DNA of 64,000 bases, from assembly GCA_022925895.1 (NCBI GenBank), contig JAKSYS010000321.1, positions 1 to 64,000 on the forward strand. The letters run 5' to 3'. The translations under genes and the position numbers were made by a program. Source of the DNA: Fragilaria crotonensis. Lineage: Eukaryota > Bacillariophyta > Fragilariophyceae > Fragilariales > Fragilariaceae. Shown here piece after piece: positions 49,247-59,207 of the stretch (position 1 is the stretch's first letter; every line of letters starts with the position of its first letter). The notes below the pieces were generated by a model. It saw only the letters and a program-made list of their open reading frames with translations, did no database searches and was not told the origin of the DNA.

Positions 49247-49262
49247 CTCGGTCACGAGTTGA
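49247..49262. repeat. Target-site duplication of LINE A copy 2 (right)
   Basis: Exact copy of 41162-41177, next to the LINE 5' end. Confidence 0.93.
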
Positions 49263-49421
49263 GAAGGGCTATTTGCGTCCAATGGAATTCAATGTCCCGG
49301 GACCATGTTCAATCGTGTAGAGACAATAGAGTCCACTGTGACTTGTTCACGAATCATCGCTCACGATACATTTAGGGTAGCGTTCATGATAATACTGTAC
49401 CAGCAGTCTCGTATCGTCACA
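49263..49421 (-). repeat. Right LTR of Copia B, second part
   Basis: 159 bp matching the end of the left LTR (34469-34627) exactly as far as I can read. Confidence 0.92.
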
Positions 49422-49427
49422 GACGGT
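49422..49427. repeat. Right target duplication of Copia B (GACGGT)
   Basis: Matches 34334-34339. Confidence 0.85.
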
Positions 49428-50339
49428 TCATACTGTGAAGATCAAGATCACTGGTGGATGGCAGGCATTCATCGATCTGTTGAAATGATCCAACGCAAAC
49501 GCCATATGATCATTGAGGACTTTTGCGTCCAAGCAGATGCAACAGGTCGTCGGAGCATCGTTGTCGAAACAACTACTCACTCAGCAAACACGCGACTGAT
49601 CTGCAGACTCTATCATGATGAACAGCTTTCACCTGATGGAGGCGTTGAGGAAGGACCGCTCGTCTGGACCGTTATCAACGATTTGGATGATCGGACATTG
49701 ATTCTGTCGAAAATGGTTGACAATGTGAAATTGTAGTCTGCCGAGTTTCCAAAAATCTATACGCTTGTGCTTCTCCTCGTGGATAAGATCGATGAAAGTG
49801 TTATTAATCAGGTTGAATCATCCCGTGTTGGCTTTCGCACTGTCGAGATTGAGGATGGCTGCGTCCTAGTGAATGGAAGGCAAATCACTGTGTGCGGAGT
49901 GAATCGACATGAGCACGATCCCGATCAAGGCAAAGTCGTCAGTCTCCAGCGAACCCAACAGGATATCGAAATTCTCAAGCAAAACAACTTTAACGCAGTC
50001 CGAACTTGTCATTACCCCAACGATTCTACGTTTTATCAACTCTGTGATTATTACGGTATGTATGTGTGTGACGAAGCCAACATTGAGACTCATGGGATGC
50101 TTCTCATGGGAAAGTTAGCGCATGATTGGGAGTGGAAGAACAGCTTCACCTCTCGCGTGACTCGTATGGTGGAACGGGATAGGAACCACCCGTGTATCAT
50201 TTTCTGGTCGCTTGGCAACGAATCTGGTCGTGGTCGTAACCTACGGGCGGCGCGTGAATATCTGTTGGAGCTTGATGATTCCCGTCCCATTATGTACGAG
50301 AGTGGTGGTGGAATGGTAGAAGGAGTTGGAAGTACCGAG

Positions 50340-50414
50340 GTAAGCACCCATCGTTGATTGCAATCATCGAGTCATGATCACTCATCATACCCACCCCACA
50401 TGAATATTTCAAAG
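50340..50414 (+). other. Predicted spliceosomal intron of the beta-galactosidase
   Basis: Begins GTAAGC after the codon GAG and ends TTTCAAAG before TTGACG. It is 75 nt, phase 0, with an in-frame TGA inside. Removing it joins GSTE directly to [10 protein letters not shown], which matches the uninterrupted LacZ family sequence. Confidence 0.8.
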
Positions 50415-50587
50415 TTGACGGACATCATCTGCCCTATGTACCCCGACGTGGCAAAGACAAGCTTAATGGGAGAACGCGGTGACGAGGATCGTCCAGTCAT
50501 TTTGTGCGAGTACAGTCACTCAATGGGAAACTCTAATGGAAATTTACATCTTTACTGGGAACAATTATGGAGTGGTAGTGACGGTGA

Positions 50588-52098
50588 AGATCGAAGCAAC
50601 GCGTCAGCAGCAACGCAGTCTACTGGCGAAGCAAGGAGCCAGACGACGAGAGGTTGGCAGTGAGTGATGAACCTACGCTTGCCGACAAAGCCGTTTTCAC
50701 CCGCAAATCAGAAGACGAGGATGATCGAAGCAAAGTTGACTCGATCATGCTAATTGACAACGACAACGATGATGACGAAGACGACGAGGAAGAAGATGAC
50801 GAAGAGATTATGGAGGAAATTGTAAGAGAATGCTCTCCTGTCAGCGCGTGTCTCACTGAGGTTGGCACAATGGCGGGTGAAATCTACAATAGTGTCGAGG
50901 AGAATCTCAAGCGTCAAGATTCCAACGCTGGGGCTGAAGAAGATAACACAAAAGGCGAGGCTATTCTGACTCAGGAAAACGAAATTTCCTTGGTTCCCAA
51001 ACTCGGATGCTGTTCCACAGTCCGATGAAACAACAGACCCCGACCCACCGGAGGAACTTAATCACGCCTACACAACGCCCTACGACCCTCAGGAAATCCC
51101 GGCGTACCCTTCGGAAGAGGGATCACTTCTGCAGTACCCAACTGAGTACGATGTCACCCACAGTCCGCTGCCTGCAGTTCCGTCTCTTCTTGGCGAAGAC
51201 GTATACGAGGATGAAGACGTTGAAACCGTCGACCGTGAATTGGATTTCAGCAACCAAGACATGGAGCCAGAGACAGCAGATGAGGTGCTCGTTTTGCCCA
51301 ATGTCGTTGCCGGCGACGAATCGGAACCTAATCAGAAGCAGAGGAGGCTGGAGACAAACCGTCCTACGAGGACAAGATGCTGAAAGCTGAGAGGGATGCC
51401 GAGGCTACCAATTCTATTCTGAGCAGCGCTGCAGAGCGCAGCTCTATTGGGCTTGGGCCCAAAGATATCGAATCGTCTTTCCAACGTACCGCAAGATGAG
51501 CGACTGGCTGCTCGAAGGGTAGATCCATTGATATTCCTATCCGAAGAGGCGCGTCGGCGGAGGAAACCATGTCAGTGGGAAGCCTATGTTGTGGGATCCA
51601 TCGATGATTCCTCTCGTGATCCCCAGCATCCCGAAGCTATGGTATGGATTCATAAACACCCCACTAACGAGGATATGAATGCGAGCCATGATTACACGGT
51701 CGGGACTGCTGTGAACGAGAGTCGCGACGACGGGGTCTCAGAAGAAGAACATTTCAATGACGAAGAGCAACTACCTGATAACTCAAAGACCCGCGACGCT
51801 TTCGCACAATCGAAGGATCCTGGAAGTTGGAGTCGAAAGTGCTATATCTTGATCTGCATCGGTCTCGCTGTTCTCGCGATAATTATTGCCATCAGTGTCG
51901 TCTTCGGGACGAAAAGCGCGAGTAGCAATGCGACGGAGGGACCTTCCACAGGCGGCGAGACTCGTGAGACACAATTCAGTCAACATCTTCTTGTGGGAAA
52001 TTCTCTGGCGGATCCTTCGCTACTTTCGGATGAATCATCGTCGGAGTCCAAGGCGATGAATTGGATCATTTACGAAGACCCACTGGCGCTTGATCCTA
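50588..52098 (+). pseudogene. Diatom LRR-receptor-like protein, N-terminal part, frameshifted
   Basis: An acidic, low-complexity cytoplasmic part (DDEDDEEEDDEEIMEEI; PAYPSEEGSLLQYPTEYD) leads to a basic stretch. One predicted membrane helix follows (CYILICIGLAVLAIIIAISVVFG, about 51840-51908), then a Ser/Thr-rich linker and MNWIIYEDPLALDP. In diatom LRR proteins this Q/M-A-[LM]-W-I..DP box opens the extracellular part before the repeats (recalled family pattern). No LRR units are left. Frame changes lie near 51000, 51350 and 51480. The gene is cut at 52098 by Copia C; a few more codons follow at 59088. It abuts the truncated beta-galactosidase, probably by an old rearrangement. Confidence 0.6.
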
Positions 52099-52629
52099 TG
52101 TTTAAGATAAGCCGTCATGTCCAAAGAAACACTTACCACACAAGCAAGAAGATCAATAACAACAGGTTAAAACAATATTATAATATAACTAGTGGGTACC
52201 TCCCAATTGGTCGGACTTTTGGAATACGTGTACGGTATGGGTTGTGCACGGTTGTGTGTACTGTTTGTACAGTTCAGTACTATACGCAAGTAGTGCAGTA
52301 CCCCAGAGTGGTCATACTCCGTAACAGACGCACGCACTGACGCAACTACGTATATGCAAATCTTACCGACATCGCTTACGGAGTACTCCAGTATGCATGT
52401 ATGACATATATGCTCAGAGTATGAGACAGTATTCATTTGATCCAGTACCCCAGAGTGGTCATACTCCGTAACAGACGGACGCACGCACGCACACACGCAC
52501 ACAATTAATTTATAATATAGTAGGATATATAAAGATACACGTTACGTTCACATAATGACTGAATCACGAGTCCGGATCGATATAATGACCCACCGATAGT
52601 ACAGTAGACAGTACGACCAGCATTAAACA
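52099..52629 (-). repeat. Left LTR of Copia C, with inserted block
   Basis: Outer parts (52099-52187 and about 52526-52629) match the right LTR exactly as far as I can read. Confidence 0.88.
52188..52525. mobile_element. Unidentified insert of about 335 bp in the Copia C LTR
   Basis: It is bounded on both sides by TTATAATATA (52178-52187 and 52510-52519), which looks like a duplicated target. Inside, a segment containing GTACCCCAGAGTGGTCATAC occurs twice (about 52298 and 52444), each followed by an ACGCACGC tract. There is no TIR and no coding frame; possibly a small non-autonomous element. Confidence 0.6.
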
Positions 52630-52872
52630 GTCCCCGCGAACCGGACGTCGTGTGTATGCATGATAGCAAGAACCCTCACAAAATAAAACATCGACCTGCA
52701 TGTAGTAGCCCACGAGTCATGCTCGCGCAGGTACCGAACCGAACGAAACAATCGAACGGTGGAAACCTTGGGCATTCAGAAATTGTGCAAAATGGAAGTT
52801 ATCAACTCCTTTCGTCGATCCGCATGAAGTACTTTCGTAAACAAATCCGCCAAGTTTGTCTGCGTATCCTCT

Positions 52873-55800
52873 TTATGCACTTGTAACACTCCAGCTGCTA
52901 CTGCCTCGTACCGCATGGTAATTTATCGCATTGTGTTTCTTTGATAGCACCGACTCTGGGACACTGGTATTCTTGACCACTCCTTGATTATCGCAGTAAA
53001 CTTGAGCCGGACCATCAATTGGCACTCCAAACATTCTCAATTTATACCTCATTGCAATACAGAGATCCCTAGCCGTTCGCATTGCAACAAATTCACTTCA
53101 AACGTTGACGTCTCCACTGTATTCTGTCTCCGACTTAACCATAAAATGGGTGAGTTTTGAATGAACATTAGGATTCCTGTATGTGATCGTCGTGTTACGA
53201 CATTACCAGCATGATTAGCGTCGACAAACACGTGCATAGTCACCGCTTTACCCAGGGTTCCGGCATCTTCGGCGGTAATTCTTCCTCAAGGTTCTCGTAA
53301 AACGCTGACCAATCAGGACGATGGTATGTCGGATCATAGGGTACCTGGTCAGATGAGTCGAAGATAATACGCGATGTCTCGTGTTTCGCCAAGTATGCAA
53401 ACACATGGTACACAGCCTCGAGGTGACCAACCTCGGCAAGGCCAAATGTTGTGACAACAATGCCACCTCAGTGTATACATCAAGGCGTCCCAACTCGACT
53501 GCCCAGCGTAGAACACCAATCAAGTTTTGGAACCGGGTTGCCTGCTCACTATTGCATTCGTCAGTCGTGTCCACCTCCGGCCGATAGGACGAACTCGGAA
53601 ATGGTGTCTTAGCGGTCGACTTAAGTCCTCGTCCTTCTTCTTGTAACAATAATTTCACATTCTTCACCGCGTTCTTGACATATGTTCTGGCAGAAAACGA
53701 CCAGTACTCACGACCAGTTGGATCACCCGGCTTCTGTACCTTCTCCACATCGGCACCCAAATACCGATTCGGAGGTCCTATACTTGCCGGATTCAATTCA
53801 TAATTTGCCTGTATGATTTTTAAATGTTCTTCCGGTGCATGCGAAATAATCAAAACATCATCAACATAGACAAGGATATACTCATAATATTTGTATCCGT
53901 TCGGCTTTGCGAAGGCTCTGAGATACACGTCCGGATCCGCGATGGAAGGCTGGAAACCCATATCTCGAATTGAATTGTTAAACATTGCTCTCCAAGAAGC
54001 CCCGCTCGACTTGAGCCCGTATAGAGCCCTTACGATTCTGATCACTGTCCCTTGTCTCGATCCAAACTCAGGGCCAGCGACAAACCATACCTTTTCTCGG
54101 CATGGCGCATTCAAATAAGCATTCCCGATGTCACATGCCAATACGTCAAGGTCGTTCAATGCTGCTAACATGAAAGCAATTCGCACACTGTCACGACTGA
54201 CAACACTCGAGTACGTAATACTTGCCGGTGGTTCTGTCATATGCCCTCCGGCGACAAAGCGGGCTTTTCGTGTCAAGTCCATTTTTACGTCAAAAATCAT
54301 ATGGCACTTAATCTCCTGAAACCCGACATACTTGCCTTTGGCCAACCCTTCACGAATTTGTTCTGGGGTCACGCTTTCGTCATACTCGAATGCCACCATT
54401 ACTTTCTTGAGTTCCTTTTGAATTGCGTTCCACCAAAAGTCTGTTCCGGTTTCTTTGTCGATTTGTAAAGCTTCCTGAACCGAATGTGGTAATCGGACTC
54501 CATACTTATGACTCGTCTTCCAATACCTACTCTTAACCTTGCCAATAATCCTGTTCCTCATTCGTAGCGTCTCGGAAACCCACCATTTGAATGCAGGCTC
54601 CTCTTGAATACGATTCGCGACAGCATATTCGGCCAGTTCAATTGGGTTTGAATCTTTCACATACCTCATATCTACCCAGTCAGTTGATCCGTCTTTCCAT
54701 TGACATAGGATTTTCCAACCTTTTGTTGTCTTTTTCGGCACGCGTCTCCCTCGTTTTGTCGTTACATATCCATTATCGGTTCTTAACGCTCGCTTGTCAG
54801 CTTTGTGATCAACAATTTCAGCAAGTACAGCATGTCGTCGTCCTTCGTCGTCACATTGCGCAAAAATATTTTCGGCAATCACATTTGCATGGTATCTCAT
54901 CAACGACCCGTCCTCCAGTTCACATTCATACTCACGTGTGTCAAGCAATGGATTCGGATGTCGCTTACCAATCGGGTTGCCGTTGTTATCCCTCGCGCGC
55001 TTCACGACCCTAGCCATAGCTGTCTCGCCGTCATTATTAACCAGGAATTCAGAATTCAAATACTGGTCAAACGAATCGAACTCGATATCGTCCGCGTCTC
55101 GCTTCGCCGGCTGATTCATGTCCCCGTATTCTGCATCGGGCGGAATATCATCGTCAGCGGCGTCAGCCTCAAAGGAACGTCGTCTTGCAAGTAGAACACG
55201 GGGTTAGGATGATCAAGTTGGAAATTTTCATCGTTCATGCGTATCGCAAGATCGTTGTCGAAAGCAGATACTTGGTCGCGAATTGCATCAATCGCCATGT
55301 CAGTTACCGTGATATGTTGAACAGTTGACCTTGCGATTACGTGGCCCGCTCGCGTTAGTATCCAGTACGTCATGTCACTCCCTACACGATGAGCGATACC
55401 GAGCCAACGTCCAATTCGTGCTTGCTCATTATTCATGTCAGTTTTGTGATGGTCCCAATACCAAACGCGATCATAGAAATCAAAATCTAACCATTCAGAG
55501 ATATCAACCGTTTGTCCAAGAATTTTCTCAATCCCCGGTCGCTGATCTGGCCCACGTGCCAGTAACGATTGAATCTCGGAGATGTATACTAAACCATAAT
55601 CCCATAGCCGCGAAGGAACCTGATTCTCGCGCATTCGAGTTTTCCATTTTGTCTTGATCTCACGAATTTCGGTCTCAGCTCGATGGTTCTGTGTCGTTCC
55701 TCGGCCCTTTTCTGCGAGCAATAGCCGAATCTGGTTGCGTCGAACTACCTTCATAACCTCCGTATTCTTACCGGTTTGTTCTGTGGCAAAATCGCAAATT

Positions 55801-58410
55801 AGAGTCCCGGAACACCCACATCATCGATGAATTCAGTTAGTGCTTGTGCGATATCGTGACTCGACTTCGACGCCATGGGGTAAACGAGTAAAGGATCCAT
55901 TTGTTATTAGTTGAGCACATTCCATCCCGTTCAATGACTTTACTTTTGAAAACAAGGTATCCATGTAAAAGGTGTCGGCGAGTCTTCGTCTGTGCAAGTT
56001 CAAGTGATCAACTCTGTAACGTCTGTGTAAAGGGTGAATGGCGTAGCGAACGCCACGCTGGGTTGTCGTCTTCAACGTTTTCTGCGCAGTTTCAATTCCA
56101 CATCTAAACCTCCTCGCCACCGTTTCAGCGTTGACGCGCGAATGTCGATCTTTGCTGCCAATAAACGAAATACTTGCCTCACGATACGAGGTCGCCACTC
56201 GGACGTTGCTTATCATCCGATTCAGGAACGTCGCATCATCATAGGGCATTAGGTCATTGGATGATTCATCAGGCGGAAGTACATTGTCATTGTTTCGGAT
56301 TCTCATTGCTGAAATCTTTCTGCGCTCTGACATCTCGATAATAGGCAAATCCGATGACATAACCGATACGTTTGCAATACTTACACTGGATGGCTCCCAA
56401 ACCGTGTCATCGGTCATTTGGATTGTCTTACAGTTCTCAACTCGTACTGCGTTGGCACTCGTGTCTCGAAATATACCGTCGTACCGTCCATTTTAAACGG
56501 AACATGCACAACGTTCGCAATCGTGATCCCAAAGGGTCGCGTACTGTCAGTTGGATCATCGGAGACCGACACACCATAATATCGTAATTGGTTTGGGTTT
56601 ATTAAGCTCATTCGCATTCGACTTCCATACCATAGCACTTGATTAAACCTCAAGATCACAGTCTCACCACTTGACTCATCGGTAAAGGCCGTTGCTGCGT
56701 TAACCACTGAAACATTCGTAATTGGATCATAATCACTTGTGTACGGCGAAACGTCACATTGCTCTCCGGTATACTCTAGTATTTTGAAATTCGGCCCAGC
56801 AACGCACGTATCTGCATGGGAATCCATTTCACAACGCGCATTATAACCTTCCTCCGTTCTAAACTCGTCGCCACGGTTCACTGCATTGATCGATCGAGTC
56901 CTGCTGCCCGTCTTAATCGTCGCCACAGATCGCCCCAGCACCTCACATTTGCAAGGTGTTGGGGATACAAGTCAATACTCACGTCGGGGCCCGAATCGAG
57001 CACCCGCTTTTCCACGATCACCTCCAGCAGCCGGAGCACGGGCCGGCGCATTCGAGCATCAGCGTCATATTCAACGACCTCTGTTGACGAATTTGCCGCG
57101 GTCGCCGCAATCGCGCGTGGCTGGTCGCTTGTACGGTTGTCGTTTGTGTATCGGCCGCCACCGCGCCCGCCGTACGAGCCACGGTCCGCGTATCCTCGGC
57201 CGCCACCGCGTCCATAACCACCTCCACGGCCGTCGAAGCGACCCGAACCACCGCGATTGGCTAGGTATTCACGACGCTGATGAATATAAGCAATGCCTCC
57301 ACATGTTCTCAATTTCTCCCACTCATCACTTGTAAAGTTTCGATTGATATCGGATACATCAACTCCGTTCATTACAACTTTCAACTTTTGTCCCCCACCG
57401 CCACGGCCGCCACCGCGATTACCGGAGCGTCCACTCCCACGACTGCCGCCTCCACGAGACTTGGTCGACGTTGTGGCACCAATCGATCGTTTGTTGTTCT
57501 TACCTGGTTCGGATAGTGCGAATCGACTCGAGACCGTTCGGGAAAGTGTGATACACGCGGCATCAAAATCAGCCAAGTACTTATCACGTACAATTCCATA
57601 GTCGTCTGAACCTGAATATCGTCACAACGTATGCTGCGAAGAAGGAACTGTACCTTTGTTGCTCATACATGGGCTGCCCTGCATCTTCCAATTCTTTGAA
57701 CGCCTCATTCATCCGGGTTAAATATTTCTCGAATGGAAATGCAGCTTCACTTTTCAGAAAAGCGCTTCCAATTTCGCATTTGCCGAAGCTGCACGCCTCA
57801 TATCGTGCGCCTCTCCAATATAATGTTCGCGTAAGAGCAAATGCGCGGCACGTCCATCACCATCGCTTACCTTTTCAAACCAGGTTGCACCGTCTGTCTT
57901 TGTCAATAAGTCTTTGAACAAGTGATAAACCTCACGATTGTCTTCAATGTATTGCGGGGTGTCGAACGATACCGCCCATAACGTGCGAGTATACTCATCT
58001 GGCGCATCATTAGGATCGGCATCAGCAGGGCGAATAACATAGCTCAAGGGCACACCAGCTTTACCCTTCCTCGAGTCAAGATAATTTGTCACTTTCTTTA
58101 TCCAATTCTTATAATCACTTGCGTTAAACGCGTCAGGATAATACAGCTTTGAGTCAGACTCCTTGCCTTCCTTAACCAAGGACATTTCACGAATGAGTTG
58201 GGCAATCTTGGCATCATTCAACTCCGTTAGATCACATGGAGCATCCTCGCGGAGTTTCTTGTTAACCCAGAACTTGACTGCCTTCAACTTCTTTGTGCGA
58301 GCTAAACCCATCAAAACTCTAGTAGCCGCAGGGGAACGTTTAGAATTGCGGTCCGCCATGGAGTCCAACTCAGAATCCGTATAGTTGGCTAGCTCCTCAA
58401 CAGACTCCAA
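52873..58410 (-). pseudogene. Copia C gag-pol region
   Basis: The gag part (about 58410 downwards) shows YYPDAFNASDYKNWIKKVTN and DGATWFEKVSDGDGRAAHLL. An Arg/Gly-rich low-complexity stretch (GGGGRGGG type) replaces a simple knuckle. The protease signature is EMDSHADTCVAG. The integrase part shows ETEIREIKTKWKTRMRE and WDYGLVYISEI. The RT has DVLACDIGNAYLNAPCREKVW and the YVDDVLIIS catalytic box. RNase H shows VYCDNQGVVKNTS. The order and the protease motif identify a CoDi-type Copia. Fossil. Confidence 0.85.
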
Positions 58411-58893
58411 CCCTTCATACTCAATAAGTCGAGTTTGGGAGGATATCCCTCAATCCACACACGTGAAGAATAAAACGCATCGGCTGATGTTCCAACCCAG
58501 GAACATCGCTTCAAGATCAACGACGATGGGAATTTCTGCCATGATGTCTGTGTCAATTTACGAGAGGGTGTCAATACCACTCCTACGTGCGTGCGAATAC
58601 CAGCGATTTCGGACAACATATTGTGACCGCCGTGACCATGGGAGTCAACATCGCGCCAAGAGATGATCCGTCTCTGGCTTGTACGTACAAACGCAAAGGC
58701 TGGAACCCAGACCAATGCTCTATGACCGGCTGAGCGACCCCATGACGGTGGCCTACCTTAATCGCTCATACAATGCCATGTCATAGCATCACCTCGTCCG
58801 TTTATCCGAGGGGATGGCAACACATGGGTGTCGTCTTTTCAAAACGCAACTCCTCGTTCTCATATCTTTCTCAATTCACTGGGTCTGATAAAC

Positions 58894-59087
58894 TGTTTAA
58901 GATAAGCCGTCATGTCCAAAGAAACACTTACCACACAAGCAAGAAGATCAATAACAACAGGTTAAAACAATATTATAATATAATATATAAAGATACACGT
59001 TACGTTCACATAATGACTGAATCACGAGTCCGGATCGATATAATGACCCACCGATAGTACAGTAGACAGTACGACCAGCATTAAACA
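58894..59087 (-). repeat. Right LTR of Copia C (5' LTR in element sense)
   Basis: 194 bp, TGTTTAAGATAAGCC to CAGCATTAAACA on the plus strand; intact. Confidence 0.93.
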
Positions 59088-59132
59088 CCTACCAACGCCA
59101 CGGCTGAGAACGAATTGCGTAGAATTTTCACT
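59088..59132 (+). pseudogene. Continuation of the LRR-receptor-like pseudogene between Copia C and LINE B
   Basis: The first codons (CC AAC GCC ACG GCT GAG AAC) keep phase with the piece ending at 52098, giving DPTNATAENELRRIFT and then a stop or the LINE junction. The right boundary is uncertain by about 10 bp. Confidence 0.5.
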
Positions 59133-59207
59133 TAGGAGAAAATAGTAAGTCTACTAGGTTTTTCTACGTGAATCTCAAGTAGGTTCTGGTACCTACGTCG
59201 ACCGACG

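Larger units (their letters stand above)
34340..49421 (-). mobile_element. Ty1/Copia retrotransposon B, heavily decayed inside but with identical LTRs; carries LINE A copy 2
   Basis: The LTRs are 288 bp. The left one is 34340-34627. The right one is split by the LINE into 41049-41177 and 49263-49421 (plus the LINE's target repeat). Without the LINE the element is about 7.0 kb. Minus orientation is shown by Copia remnants: an RT end (FGVEIEWKSNRTIHLKHQLH) at about 34900-35100, an RT part with CNPRDYVLKKHPNIY near 35300, the segment before RT near 35700-35950 and the integrase end near 36360-36520. Further left-over gag-like sequence lies up to 41040. The interior is broken in too many places to count. 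Yet both LTRs and the target duplication look unchanged, so it probably moved as a defective element helped by relatives such as Copia A. Confidence 0.85.
49422..50570 (+). pseudogene. GH2 beta-galactosidase, catalytic-domain piece
   Basis: The piece resumes with DGSYCEDQDHWWMAGIHR, continuing the RWSDG that ends at 34339. The linking Ig-like domain and then the TIM barrel follow: VNGRQITVCGVNRHEHDP, AVRTCHYPNDSTFYQLCDYYGMYVCDEANIETHG (two parts of the active-site wall), the acid/base Glu in LGNESG (codon 50220-50222) and the nucleophile Glu in [12 protein letters not shown] (codon 50508-50510). An in-frame TAG at 49734 stands where relatives have Trp (KL-W-SAEFP), so translation would stop. 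A 75-nt intron is inferred at 50340-50414. Similarity ends after LYWEQLW near 50570; the C-terminal two fifths of the usual enzyme (about 1,000 residues) is absent. Confidence 0.9.
52099..59087 (-). mobile_element. Ty1/Copia retrotransposon C, second diatom family, minus strand
   Basis: The LTRs are 194 bp in the intact right copy (58894-59087), running in element sense from TGTTTAATGC to CTTAAACA. The left LTR (52099-52629) is the same sequence with an inserted block of about 335 bp. The target duplication is CCTA. Parts on the minus strand: gag (about 58410-57580), an Arg/Gly-rich region (57580-57000), protease (about 56941-56700), integrase (56240-55116), RT (about 54480-53700) and RNase H (53300-52880). 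Sequence next to the LTR differs from Copia A and B, so it is a separate lineage. LTR identity points to a recent insertion. It has around five or six breaks. Confidence 0.9.

Noticed and set aside
50760-50820. Acidic Asp/Glu run as a separate small gene
   Set aside because: It lies in frame with the LRR-receptor-like pseudogene and such acidic tails are usual there.
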